A DNA stretch of 64,000 nt. Origin: DAIDKA01 sp035943195 (GTDB lineage: Bacteria > Pseudomonadota > Gammaproteobacteria > Steroidobacterales > Steroidobacteraceae). The position numbers and the translations under genes are program-made. Within the stretch, counting starts at the first letter, position 1, and the number at the start of each line of letters is the position of its first letter. The stretch spans positions 1 to 64,000 of the forward strand of contig DASZCK010000341.1 of NCBI GenBank assembly GCA_035943195.1, read 5' to 3'. The notes beneath the pieces are model-generated. The model was not told the origin of the DNA and searched no databases. It saw nothing but the letters and a program-made list of their open reading frames with translations. Positions 54,417 to 63,025 of the stretch are shown one piece after another.

Positions 54417-57400
54417 GTGGCGCCGACAGTTCCGCAGGCGGAAGAGCCGACTGGCTTGAAGTTTCTGGCCGGTGGCGGGGAGATGGGTGCCCGCATGCGG
54501 GCGTTGGACTGGAGCCGGACGTCGCTCGGTTCCCCGGAAAACTGGCCGCAATCCCTGAAGACCATCGTGCGGGTCATGCTCGACTCCCGCTATGCGATGT
54601 GGATGTTGTGGGGCCCGGAGCTCACTTTTTTCTGCAACGACGCCTACCTGCCGACGGTGGGCATCAAGCGCGACTGGGTGCTCGGCGCCCGCTCCAACAA
54701 GGTCTGGGAGGAGATCTGGTCGGACATCTGGCCGCGCATCCGCAAGGTGCTCGAGCAGGGTCAGGCCACTTGGGACGAAGGCCTGCTGCTGTTTCTCGAA
54801 CGCAGCGGATTTCGCGAAGAGACCTACCACACCTTCTCCTACAGCCCGGTCTATGACGACGACATTCACATCGCGGGCATGCTGTGTGTGGTCACCGAAG
54901 TCACCGAGCGGGTGATCAGCGAACGGCGCCTGCGGGTGCTGCGCGACCTGGCGGCGCGGGCGGCCGGCGAGGAGACCGTGCGCGAAGCCCTTGCGCGACT
55001 GATGCGGGTCATTGGGGATGACCTGCTCGATGTGCCCTTCGCGGCGCTGTACCAGCTGGATGAGAAGGAAGGCAGGGCCCGACTCGCGGCACACTTTGGC
55101 CCGCTGCCCGAAGCCCTGCGGCCCCCCGAACTGCCCGTGGCGGCGGACCTGCCCTGGCCCATCGGTGCCGTGGATGAAAAGGAGGAGGCGCGGCTGGTCG
55201 ATATTCCCGCGCAATTCGTGATTCCGGCGCCGTTCTGGCCGGAGGATAGCGTCGCACGCGCCATCGTTCTACCGGTACTGGGGCATGGCTCCGCGCGCTG
55301 CGCCGCGATCCTGGTGGCCGGGGTTTCGACGCGCCGCGCCCTGGATGACGGCTATCGCGGCTTCTTTGATCTGGTCGCGGGCCACTTCACCGCGGCGATC
55401 GCGGATGCGCAGGCCTATGAGGATGAGCGGCGCCGCGCCGAGGCGCTCGCGGAAATCGATCGCGCCAAAACCCAGTTCTTCTCCAACGTCAGCCATGAGT
55501 TTCGCACGCCGCTGACGCTGATGCTGGGGCCGGTGGCCGAGGCGGCGAACGATCCGCAGGTGCCGGATGCGCTGCGTTCCCAGCTGCAGCTCGCGCATCG
55601 CAATTCCCTGCGGCTGCTCAAGCTCGTCAACAGCCTGCTGGATTTTTCCAGGATCGAGGCCGGGCGCGTGCAGTCCTCCTTCGAACCGGTCGACCTTGGA
55701 GCCCTGACCAGTGATCTCGCCAGCGCCTTTCGGGCCGCAATTGAAGGCGCTGAGCTTGAATTTCGGGTCGAGTGCGAAGCTGTCGGACAGACCTTTGTGG
55801 ATCGGGAGATGTGGGAGAAGATCGTCCTGAATCTGCTCTCCAATGCCTTCAAGTTCACCTTCCGGGGAGGCATTTCGGTACGACTGCGCGCCGCGGCCCG
55901 TGAGGCGGTGCTCGAAGTCGCGGACACCGGTGTCGGGATCGCGGCCGCGGAGCTGCCCAGGATATTCGAACGCTTCCATCGCATCGAAGGCAGTGCCGGG
56001 CGCACCCAGGAGGGATCCGGCATCGGCCTCGCACTGGTGCAGGAGCTGGTCAAACTCCACGGCGGCGCAGTCGAGGTCGACAGTGAACTGGAGCAGGGCA
56101 CGACGTTTCGGGTGCGGCTGCCTTTGGGGTGCGCCCACCTGCCCGCCGAACGAATCAGGACCGGACCGGCACCCAGTTCCACCGGGCTGAAGGCCGAGGC
56201 ATATGTACAGGAGGCCTTGCGTTGGCTGCCCCGGCGCGCCCCGGAAACTTTCCTGCCACTGGCGGTTCCAATGGAAGTGGCGGCTTCAACGGCGGCTGCG
56301 GACCCGCGCCAACCGTTGGCGCGCATCCTGCTTGCGGATGACAACGCGGACATGCGTGTCTACTTGGGTGAGCTGCTCTGCCGCGATTACACGGTGGAGA
56401 CCGTTGCCGATGGCGAAGCGGCCTTGGCGGCATTGCAGCGCGAGCCCGCGGACCTGGTGATCTCCGATGTCATGATGCCGCGCCTGGACGGCTTCGGACT
56501 GCTCAAGGCGGTGCGGGCCGATACCGTGATGCATGCCATGCCCTTCATACTGCTATCGGCCCGCGCGGGTGAAGCGGCGCGAGCCGAAGGGCTGGAGGCG
56601 CGCGCCGACGACTATCTCATCAAGCCGTTCTTCGCGCGTGAGCTCCTGTCGCGGGTGGACGCGCTGCTGACGCTTTCCCGAATGCGTCGCGCGGGTGAGG
56701 AGCGCCTGCGTGCCTACATGGACAGCCTCACCGATGGCTTCTATGTGCTGGATTCGGCGATGCGCTTCTCCTTCGTGAATTCCACGATTACGGCGCGCAT
56801 GGGCAAGACCCGCGAGCAGCTCCTGGGCAGACGGGTCTGGGATGTCATACCGGAGGCGGTGGGTACCGAAAGTCATGTCCACTTGAGCCGCGCCCTGCAT
56901 AAGCGCGCACCCGTCGAATACGAGGTCTATTTCCCTCCCTGGCTGGCATGGTTCCGGAACAAGGTCTACCCCACGCCCGACGGCGGCATCGCGGTGTATT
57001 CCAAGGACATCACCGAGGAACGACGCGCCGAGAAGCTGATCGAGCAACAAAATGCCGACCTTCGCGAGGCGGATCAGCAGAAGGATGAGTTCCTGGCCAT
57101 GCTGGCGCATGAGCTGAGAAATCCGCTGGCCTCCATCGGCAATGCGGGCGAGATTCTGACGCGCATCACCCAGGGTGGAAGCGGCACCGAGTTGCCACTC
57201 GCGCTGCTGAAACGCCAGACCCGGCAGCTCACGCGTCTGGTCGATGACCTGCTGGACATATCGCGCATTGCGCGGGGCCGGATCACCTTGGATGAGCGCT
57301 CACTCGAGCTGGGTGCCGTCATCGACCAGGCGATCGAAAGCGTACAGCCGCTGATCCAGGAGAAATCGCATCGCCTGATCACGGTAAAGCATCACATACC

Positions 57401-58166
57401 GTTGTACGTCCGCGGCGATCTGGCGCGGCTGGTGCAGTCGTTCTCGAACCTGCTGCACAACGCGGCCAAGTACACCGACCCGGGCGGGGAGATACGCGTC
57501 GCGATGTTCGATGTCGATGACGAGGTACTGGTCGAGGTTTGCGATAACGGCGTCGGTATTAGCGCCGACCTCTTGCCGCATGTGTTCGATCTGTTCGTGC
57601 AAAGCGAACGCAAGTTGGATCGCTCCCAGGGTGGCGTCGGCATCGGGCTGTCCGTGGTCAAGCGTCTGATCGGCATGCACTCTGGCACGGTCACGGTGGC
57701 CAGCTCCGGCCCGGGTGAGGGCGCGACTTTCGCCGTCCGGCTGCCGCGCATTGCGGCGCCCGAGGCCGCGCAGCCGCTGCCCCCGGCCGCGATCGCTGCT
57801 CGGCGGCGCATCCTGGTCGTGGATGACAATATCGACGCCGCTGATTCGTTGGCCATGCTGCTGCAGCTGGATGGTCACGAGGTGGAGGCAGCCTACGGCG
57901 GTGCCGCTGCCATCGAGGCCGTGCAGCGCTGGCAGCCGCAGATGATATTTCTGGATATCGGCCTGCCGGAAATGGACGGCTACGAGGTCGCGCGCCGCCT
58001 GCGTGCGCAGCACCCGCCGACTTCATTGCGACTGATTGCGCTCACCGGTTATGGCCAGCAAGAAGACGTCGAACGCTCCTATGCGGCCGGTTTCAATGAC
58101 CATCTCGTCAAGCCGGTGTCCGCCGAGGCGCTGGAGGCCATTCTGGCGGCCGGCTCGCCGGCCTAA
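54417..58166 (+). CDS. Double hybrid sensor histidine kinase (two kinase cores, two receiver domains)
   Basis: 1249 residues from GTG 54417 (GGGAG upstream). Order: PAS-like domain (about 20-165), GAF-like domain (170-330), HisKA/HATPase with His360 (FFSNVSHEFRTPLTL), receiver with Asp684 (LVISDVMMPRLDG), PAS domain (about 765-870), second HisKA/HATPase with His898 (FLAMLAHELRNPLAS), and a second receiver with Asp1180 (MIFLDIGLPEMDG). No membrane segments, so it senses in the cytoplasm. Both kinase cores keep N and G boxes. No output regulator is adjacent. It is divergent from the PQQ dehydrogenase. Confidence 0.93.
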   Translation: MAPTVPQAEEPTGLKFLAGGGEMGARMRALDWSRTSLGSPENWPQSLKTIVRVMLDSRYAMWMLWGPELTFFCNDAYLPTVGIKRDWVLGARSNKVWEEIWSDIWPRIRKVLEQGQATWDEGLLLFLERSGFREETYHTFSYSPVYDDDIHIAGMLCVVTEVTERVISERRLRVLRDLAARAAGEETVREALARLMRVIGDDLLDVPFAALYQLDEKEGRARLAAHFGPLPEALRPPELPVAADLPWPIGAVDEKEEARLVDIPAQFVIPAPFWPEDSVARAIVLPVLGHGSARCAAILVAGVSTRRALDDGYRGFFDLVAGHFTAAIADAQAYEDERRRAEALAEIDRAKTQFFSNVSHEFRTPLTLMLGPVAEAANDPQVPDALRSQLQLAHRNSLRLLKLVNSLLDFSRIEAGRVQSSFEPVDLGALTSDLASAFRAAIEGAELEFRVECEAVGQTFVDREMWEKIVLNLLSNAFKFTFRGGISVRLRAAAREAVLEVADTGVGIAAAELPRIFERFHRIEGSAGRTQEGSGIGLALVQELVKLHGGAVEVDSELEQGTTFRVRLPLGCAHLPAERIRTGPAPSSTGLKAEAYVQEALRWLPRRAPETFLPLAVPMEVAASTAAADPRQPLARILLADDNADMRVYLGELLCRDYTVETVADGEAALAALQREPADLVISDVMMPRLDGFGLLKAVRADTVMHAMPFILLSARAGEAARAEGLEARADDYLIKPFFARELLSRVDALLTLSRMRRAGEERLRAYMDSLTDGFYVLDSAMRFSFVNSTITARMGKTREQLLGRRVWDVIPEAVGTESHVHLSRALHKRAPVEYEVYFPPWLAWFRNKVYPTPDGGIAVYSKDITEERRAEKLIEQQNADLREADQQKDEFLAMLAHELRNPLASIGNAGEILTRITQGGSGTELPLALLKRQTRQLTRLVDDLLDISRIARGRITLDERSLELGAVIDQAIESVQPLIQEKSHRLITVKHHIPLYVRGDLARLVQSFSNLLHNAAKYTDPGGEIRVAMFDVDDEVLVEVCDNGVGISADLLPHVFDLFVQSERKLDRSQGGVGIGLSVVKRLIGMHSGTVTVASSGPGEGATFAVRLPRIAAPEAAQPLPPAAIAARRRILVVDDNIDAADSLAMLLQLDGHEVEAAYGGAAAIEAVQRWQPQMIFLDIGLPEMDGYEVARRLRAQHPPTSLRLIALTGYGQQEDVERSYAAGFNDHLVKPVSAEALEAILAAGSPA

Positions 58167-58180
58167 GGCGCGGCGAACCT

Positions 58181-58600
58181 TCAGAACATGGTATTCGCAT
58201 GCGGCATCCGGTCCGGGATGGGCTGGACCACATCCCAATGCTCGACGATCCTGCCGTTGTCGAGCCGGAAGATGTTGACTCCGGCTTCGCCGTTCTGCGT
58301 TGGGCCATTGAACGAGCGCACATGGACCGCGACCATGTCACCCTCGATGAAGACGCGCCGGATCTCGATCCGGAACTGCGGATACTGGTCGGCAAGGCGG
58401 ATGAAGAACTCTCGCAGACCCTCGGCGCCGTCGCGGGCGCCGGGATTGTGCTGGATGTATTCGCCGCCCAGATGTCTGAAGGCCCCGGCATAGTCGCGGC
58501 GGTTGAAGGCGTTCTCATAAAAGTCGAGTACCACGTCCCGGTTGCGCCGCTCCTTCTCTGAGTAGGCCGATTCGGGACTGGCACAGACAGCGCCTGGCAT
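58181..58600 (-). CDS. NTF2/SnoaL-like protein
   Basis: 139 residues of the SnoaL-like NTF2 fold: RNRDVVLDFYENAFNRRDYA, YIQHNPGARDG, VHVRSFNGPTQNGEAGVNIF and RIVEHWDVVQPIPDR. It ends HANTMF, nearly the same as the paralogue at 32030. ATG 58600 is preferred over an upstream in-frame codon. It follows a close relative (58624) on the same strand and converges on the histidine kinase. The function is probably binding or isomerising a small molecule. Confidence 0.85.
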   Translation of the reverse strand: MPGAVCASPESAYSEKERRNRDVVLDFYENAFNRRDYAGAFRHLGGEYIQHNPGARDGAEGLREFFIRLADQYPQFRIEIRRVFIEGDMVAVHVRSFNGPTQNGEAGVNIFRLDNGRIVEHWDVVQPIPDRMPHANTMF

Positions 58601-58623
58601 CGTGTTTCCTCCTGCCGCGTGCC

Positions 58624-59016
58624 TTAGAACATCGAATTGTCGTTGCTGGCGGTCGCGGGCACGTCCTGCAGCACATCCCAATGCTCGACCACCTTGCCGT
58701 TCTCCAGGCGGAAAATGTCGACCACCGCCTTGGTGCCCGGGCTGTTGTTCCCGCGGCTGTGCATCAGGACGTAGTCACCATCGGAGATCATGCGCACGAA
58801 GTCGACCTGGAGGTCCGGAAAGGCGGTCTTTGCGACCTCGATGAACTGCGCCAGACCTTCGGGGCCATCGGCTCCGTAGGTGCTGTGTTGACGGTAGTAG
58901 GGGCCGATGTACGCGCGGGCGGCAGCAAAGTCCTTGCGGTTGATTGCCAGGTCATAATATTCCGCAATCAACTGCTTGTTGCGCCGGGCCTGCTGCGCCC
59001 GCGTGTCGTCGACCAT
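58624..59016 (-). CDS. NTF2/SnoaL-like protein
   Basis: 130 residues: RRNKQLIAEYYDLAINRKDF, YRQHSTYGADG, VVDIFRLENGKVVEHWDVLQ, ending NDNSMF. It is a paralogue of the neighbour at 58181 and of 32030, and all share the VEHWDV core. ATG 59016 fits the family start. It lies 4 bases after the small secreted protein gene and 23 bases before its paralogue, forming a three-gene run. Confidence 0.85.
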   Translation of the reverse strand: MVDDTRAQQARRNKQLIAEYYDLAINRKDFAAARAYIGPYYRQHSTYGADGPEGLAQFIEVAKTAFPDLQVDFVRMISDGDYVLMHSRGNNSPGTKAVVDIFRLENGKVVEHWDVLQDVPATASNDNSMF

Positions 59017-59020
59017 GGGG

Positions 59021-59380
59021 TCAGGGCGCCTTCTTGACCGAAAAGTCGAAGGGCATGCCCATGAATTCCGTATGCAGCTTGATCTCTTTGCCGGAGACGA
59101 CACCGGTATAGCTGAAATTCATGGCCGTGCCTTGCATATCGAATGCGAGGTCGAAGGAGATCTTGTCGCCGTTGATCTTGCCGTTCTTGATCATGACGGC
59201 GCTGCCGTCCGGGCCGGTGGTCGTCCCCGTCAGGGTGGCGCCGTCGGTCTTGAAGACGTAGTTCACCTCGAACGGACCTTGATCGGTGGTCAGCGTGCCG
59301 GTCCATTTTCCGTCGAGATCGCCGGCGAAGGCGACGGCACTGGCAAGCACGAATACCAAGGCAAGGGCAAGTTTTCTCAT
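59021..59380 (-). CDS. Small secreted beta-rich protein
   Basis: 119 residues with a clear signal peptide (RKLALALVFVLASAVAFA). The mature part DLDGKWTGTLTTDQGPFEVN, TLTGTTTGPDGSAVMIKNGK and FMGMPFDFSVKKAP resembles small lipocalin-like or DUF-type beta proteins of the periplasm. ATG 59380 has GGAG 7 bases upstream. The frame is open upstream into a PQQ-like remnant, but the signal peptide and ribosome-binding site show where this gene starts. The function is unknown. Confidence 0.75.
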   Translation of the reverse strand: MRKLALALVFVLASAVAFAGDLDGKWTGTLTTDQGPFEVNYVFKTDGATLTGTTTGPDGSAVMIKNGKINGDKISFDLAFDMQGTAMNFSYTGVVSGKEIKLHTEFMGMPFDFSVKKAP

Positions 59381-59434
59381 TGGATGCTCCACAAGGTAAA
59401 GGTTGAAAATGGGTCGGGCGCTAGGGCTTCTCGA

Positions 59435-59671
59435 AGCGGCGTTCAGACGCGTGTGCCACAGCATGCTGCCATTGGTTTCATCATAGGCAGAGACGTTGCG
59501 GTCGACATCTGCGACGAACACGAGACCTCCGGCGGTGACCAGTGCGGCGCTGGCAAGGGGCATGCGCTGACGATGCCTCCAGAGTATCGCATGAGTCGTA
59601 AGATTCAGGGCCACGAGCCGTCCAAAATTGCCGTCGTGATCCGTTGGCGGGCGGGCGCTGAAGTGAATATC
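59435..59671 (-). pseudogene. PQQ-type quinoprotein fragment
   Basis: On the minus strand the frame reads GVDIHFSARPPTDHDGNFGR, then LVALNLTTHAILWRHRQRMP, then ALVTAGGLVFVADVDRNVSA and YDETNGSMLWHTRLNA. These are propeller blades of a PQQ-dependent dehydrogenase, of a subgroup different from the gene at 52046. There is no signal peptide, no N-terminal blades and no C-terminus; the frame runs into the secreted-protein gene. It looks like a fragment left after deletion. Confidence 0.65.
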
Positions 59672-59757
59672 GACCCCGCCCTTGGCGGTGTGGGAGGGTG
59701 CCGGCCCCAGGGCCTGCTCAAACACCCAGCGTCCCGGTTTGAGGGTGCAGTGCGACA

Positions 59758-59997
59758 GAGTACACCGGTCCTGGCCGGTATCACGCCGACCGCCGGCGTC
59801 GTTCGGCCCGAAACCTCTGCCACGGCAAAGGGCCCGGACGCCGCCCACGGCAGAGCCGTGTACGTGCAGGTGTGCAGTGGGTCAGACGCCCAGGATATTT
59901 CCTGTACCGCGCAGCGCTCAGGATGAGCGCGACGTAGGCGACGTAGCCGCCTTCCTGAGCCACGGGCACAAGTGGCTTAAGAGGATTCCTACGAACT
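59758..59997 (+). pseudogene. Decayed quinoprotein/cytochrome c fragment
   Basis: On the plus strand PVLAGITPTAG (quinoprotein-like) is followed by DAAHGRAVYVQVCSGSDAQD. That segment resembles a cytochrome c haem site in which CxxCH has become CSGSD. After a stop near 59924 another frame gives DERDVGDVAAFLSHGHKW, like a cytochrome c C-terminus. The pieces suggest a frameshifted, inactive remnant lying opposite to the fragment at 59435. The rest of the gap up to 60105 shows no gene. Confidence 0.35.
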
Positions 59998-60105
59998 GAA
60001 ACGCGGACGCCGTACGGCAAGGACGGTGTTGAGCCAATGGTCCGCGCCCTCTCCCCAGGCGATGATATTGCTCGACACGACAAATGCGTGTTGCGGGAGA
60101 GAGTA

Positions 60106-60474
60106 ATGTCACTGCGAATCGGGCTCTTATGGGCCCCCGTATTTCTGAGCACCCTCGCGGCAGGGTGTGTAACCGAAGGCGCTCCGCCGGTGGAAGAGGT
60201 CACGCGGGCGCGAGCCGTCGTTGAACAGGCCGACAAGGCCGGGGCGCAACGTTATGCGGCAGCCGATCTGCAGCGCGCCCACGACGAACTCACCAGCGCC
60301 GAGCAAGCCAATGCGCAACAGAAGTTTGATGAGGCACGCTGGTATGCGCAGGCGGCCGAGGTCGATGCGGATCTCGCCACGGCGCGCAATTCGGCGGGCG
60401 CGGCCCAGCAAGCCGCGCATGAGGTGGTCAAGGCCAACGACACGCTGCGCCAAGAGTCGGGGAGAGTGCCATGA
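60106..60474 (+). CDS. DUF4398-type lipoprotein
   Basis: 122 residues. A lipoprotein signal with Cys21 (LSTLAAGCVTEG) is followed by an Ala/Glu-rich helix (ARAVVEQADKAGAQRYAAAD, then LQRAHDELTSAEQANAQQKF). This matches DUF4398, small helical lipoproteins commonly coded next to OmpA-type genes. GGGAGAG lies just before ATG 60106. It overlaps the OmpA-type gene by 4 bases. A structural envelope role is likely. Confidence 0.85.
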   Translation: MSLRIGLLWAPVFLSTLAAGCVTEGAPPVEEVTRARAVVEQADKAGAQRYAAADLQRAHDELTSAEQANAQQKFDEARWYAQAAEVDADLATARNSAGAAQQAAHEVVKANDTLRQESGRVP

Positions 60475-61364
60475 GACTTGTCATGATGTCGGCAGTCGCT
60501 GCCTTGTTGCTCGCAGCGTGCGTAACCGCTCCGCCGCGCAGCGAGCAGCTCGAACAGGCGCGTGCGGAGGTTACCAATCTCGCACAGGAGCCGCTCGCGC
60601 AGCAAGCTGCGGCGTCCGATCTGGCCGCCGCGCGTGATTCGTTGCAGCGTGCCGAGGCCGCGCAGCAACACGATACATCACCCGAAGTCGTTGATCACTA
60701 CGCCTACCTCGCCATGCGCCATGCGCAGGCGGGCGAAGCCAGGGTGGCCGAGGCCGCTGCCCGCCAGGAAGTGGCGCAGGCGCAGGCCGAGCGCAACCGC
60801 ATTCTGCTGGAGTCGCGCACACGCGATGCCCGCGTTGCCCAGGCGCAGGCGCAGGACGCGCAGGCCCAGGCCCAGAATGCGCAGGCGCAAGCGGAGATCG
60901 CCAAGAATCAGGCGCTGACCGCGCAGCAGCAGTTGGCGGATACCCAGCAGCAGCTGGCGGATCTGCAGGCCAAGAAGACCGACCGTGGCATGGTGGTGAC
61001 ACTGGGTGATGTCCTCTTTGATACCGGCCAGGCGACCCTGAAGCCCGGCGCCGATCTGGTGTTGAGCCGACTGGCGACCTTTATGGCAGCGCACCCGCAG
61101 ACCAAGATCCTGATAGAAGGACATACGGACAGCCGCGGGTCGGATGACTATAACGTGGGACTTTCTGAGCGGCGTGCGCAGTCAGTGGCCAATGCGCTGA
61201 TGGGGAAAGGTGTGCCGCAGGACAACTTGCGCACGATGGGCCGTGGCAAGGCCTACCCGGTGGCGACCAACGACTCGCCCGAAGGGCGCCAGCAGAATCG
61301 CCGCGTTGAAATCATCTTCAGCGATGCTTCCGGGCAGTTCGCCCAGGGGACGGACCGACCTTAA
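60471..61364 (+). CDS. OmpA-family lipoprotein with DUF4398 region
   Basis: 297 residues. The lipoprotein signal ends at Cys17 (ALLLAACVTA). A DUF4398-like helical part (about 20-110) is followed by an Ala/Gln coiled coil (about 110-165) and a C-terminal OmpA domain (about 175-290). The OmpA part has LGDVLFDTGQATLKPGADLV, IEGHTDSRGSDDYNVGLSER and GRQQNRRVEI, the peptidoglycan-binding pattern. The first half is thus a relative of the small gene before it. The stop lies within a terminator hairpin loop. Confidence 0.92.
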   Translation: MRLVMMSAVAALLLAACVTAPPRSEQLEQARAEVTNLAQEPLAQQAAASDLAAARDSLQRAEAAQQHDTSPEVVDHYAYLAMRHAQAGEARVAEAAARQEVAQAQAERNRILLESRTRDARVAQAQAQDAQAQAQNAQAQAEIAKNQALTAQQQLADTQQQLADLQAKKTDRGMVVTLGDVLFDTGQATLKPGADLVLSRLATFMAAHPQTKILIEGHTDSRGSDDYNVGLSERRAQSVANALMGKGVPQDNLRTMGRGKAYPVATNDSPEGRQQNRRVEIIFSDASGQFAQGTDRP

Positions 61365-61380
61365 GGGTCCGTCCCCGTTT
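61346..61380 (+). terminator. Rho-independent terminator overlapping the OmpA-type stop
   Basis: GGGGACGGACC (61346-61356) pairs perfectly with GGTCCGTCCCC (61366-61376): an 11-bp stem and a 9-base loop, followed by GTTT. The TAA stop (61362-61364) of the OmpA-type gene lies in the loop. The stem is symmetric, so it could also act on the convergent aldehyde dehydrogenase transcript. Confidence 0.75.
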
Positions 61381-61391
61381 GCAGTCCCGGG

Positions 61392-62873
61392 CTAATGCGC
61401 CATCGAGGCCAGTGCGGCCGCATCCAGATGCGCGATGGAGCGGGTGTCCTGGAAGGCTCGGATGCCTTCGATGCCCTGTTCGCGGCCGATGCCCGAGGCT
61501 TTCATGCCGCCGAACGGCGCGCGCAGGTCCAGGCGGGTGGCACCGTGGTCGTTGACCCACACATAACCGCACACCATTTGTCCGCCAACGCGATTCGCCG
61601 TCTTCGGGTCAGCCGTCCAGACCGAGCCGGCCAGGCCCGCCCAGCTGTCATTCGCCAACCTGATGGCCTCGTCCTCGGTATCGAAGGAGATCACCGGAAT
61701 GACCGGCCCGAATTGCTCCTCCGTCACCACCCGCAGGGTGAGTTTCGGATTGACGACAATGGCGGGGCGCACGAAGTTGCCACCCTTCATGTCACCGCCG
61801 GGCAGCTCGCCGAATTCCAATACCTGGGCCCCGGATTCCTTGGCCTCCTTGATGAGACTGTCGACGAAGGCCTTCTGCGCCGGGGAATGCAGCGGACCCA
61901 TGGTCGTGTCCTTGTCCAGGCCATAGCCCAGCTTGGTCTTCTGCAACCTCGCCGAGAGGCCCTTGACCACTTCATCGACTCGTGACTTGTGCACGAACAG
62001 GCGCTTGGCGTTCATGCAGATCTGGCCGGTCGTGTCATAGATCGCAGCGAACAGGCGGTCCAGATGCACGTCGTCGATGATGGCGTCCTGCAGTACGATG
62101 GCCGCATCGTTGCCGCCGAGTTCGAGGGTCACGCGAGTGAGGCTGTGCGAGGCCAGCTCCATCATCTTCTTGCCACCATTCACCGAGCCCGTGAAGCACA
62201 CTTTGGCCACATCGGGGTTGCGGATCAGCGCACTCATGTTGGCGTCGGGGCCGGTGACGACATTGAGCACTCCCGGAGGCAGCTGTTTGGCGATGCGCTC
62301 GACGATGCGCGCAGTCGCCAGAGGCGCCGTCAGCGGCGGTTTCACAATGACGGTATTGCCTGCCAGGAGCGCATGGGGCATCGCGGCACCAAGAATGGCA
62401 ACCGGCCAGTTGAAGGGCACGATGATGGTGACCACGCCCAATGGCTGGTACGCCACGGTGGTGGCCACCGGAATGGCACCGTGAATGGGCGGCAGCACCT
62501 TCGAGGTGTTGATCTCGTCGGTGTGGCTCAGGGCGAGCTTCCAGCGCAGTTCCAGTACCAGCGAGTCGACCCAGGCTTCGAAGCGAACCTTGCCGTTCTC
62601 CTGTGAGAGGATGGCCGCATCGGCATCGCGGTTTTCGGCAATGCCGGCGAGCGCTGCCAGCATTTTTTCGGAGCGCTGCTGGGGGGAGAGTGCGGCCCAG
62701 GCCGGGTAGGCGGCCTTCGCGGCGGCGACCGCATCGCTGACGTCCTGTGTGGTCGCGGAGGCGGCATAACCGACCACGAGGTTCGGCTTGCCCGGATCGG
62801 CGATCGGCATCTTCTCCGCGGTCTGTCGTTCCTTGCCTCCGATATATAAAGGAGTGCTGACTGGCTCTGACAT
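61392..62873 (-). CDS. NAD(P)-dependent aldehyde dehydrogenase
   Basis: 493 residues. Catalytic Cys286 (TTGQICMNAKR), general base Glu251 (TLELGGNDAAIVL), Asn155 (PFNWPVAI) and Lys178 (IVKPPLTAP) are present. Compared with generic family members the loop has VNGG in FTGSVNGGKKMME. ATG 62873 has GAGG upstream; the longer in-frame extension lacks support. The gene could take aldehydes made by the PQQ dehydrogenase at 52046, but the exact substrate is unknown. A palindrome lies 105 bases upstream of the start. Confidence 0.93.
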   Translation of the reverse strand: MSEPVSTPLYIGGKERQTAEKMPIADPGKPNLVVGYAASATTQDVSDAVAAAKAAYPAWAALSPQQRSEKMLAALAGIAENRDADAAILSQENGKVRFEAWVDSLVLELRWKLALSHTDEINTSKVLPPIHGAIPVATTVAYQPLGVVTIIVPFNWPVAILGAAMPHALLAGNTVIVKPPLTAPLATARIVERIAKQLPPGVLNVVTGPDANMSALIRNPDVAKVCFTGSVNGGKKMMELASHSLTRVTLELGGNDAAIVLQDAIIDDVHLDRLFAAIYDTTGQICMNAKRLFVHKSRVDEVVKGLSARLQKTKLGYGLDKDTTMGPLHSPAQKAFVDSLIKEAKESGAQVLEFGELPGGDMKGGNFVRPAIVVNPKLTLRVVTEEQFGPVIPVISFDTEDEAIRLANDSWAGLAGSVWTADPKTANRVGGQMVCGYVWVNDHGATRLDLRAPFGGMKASGIGREQGIEGIRAFQDTRSIAHLDAAALASMAH

Positions 62874-62977
62874 CGGTACTACCTCTTTTATGTTTTCCGT
62901 CTGCCGGGCCGAGAATTGTCGCACGTTAGCGGGAAACCGGAAGCCCTGGGGAAGGGCAAAACGCTACTAACGTCTCA

Positions 62978-62989
62978 CCTCATATGAGG
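62978..62989. promoter_or_regulatory. Palindrome upstream of aldehyde dehydrogenase
   Basis: CCTCATATGAGG is a perfect 12-bp palindrome in the 152-bp gap between the aldehyde dehydrogenase start and the cytochrome c stop, 105 bases from the ATG. It is a plausible regulator site. The ppk2 leader has a related CATATG-centred palindrome (43366-43375), though the flanks differ. Confidence 0.4.
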
Positions 62990-63025
62990 CCCGTAAGTTA
63001 CTGATTGTGATGTCTCTTATCGAGC

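Noticed and set aside
59021..59848. Single 275-residue fusion of a PQQ propeller piece and the small secreted protein
   Set aside because: A complete signal peptide and a well-spaced ribosome-binding site in the middle mark an independent gene start at 59380.
60800..60960. CAGGCGCAGGC-type short repeats
   Set aside because: They encode the Ala/Gln coiled coil of the OmpA-type protein, so codon repetition explains them; not a CRISPR or minisatellite.
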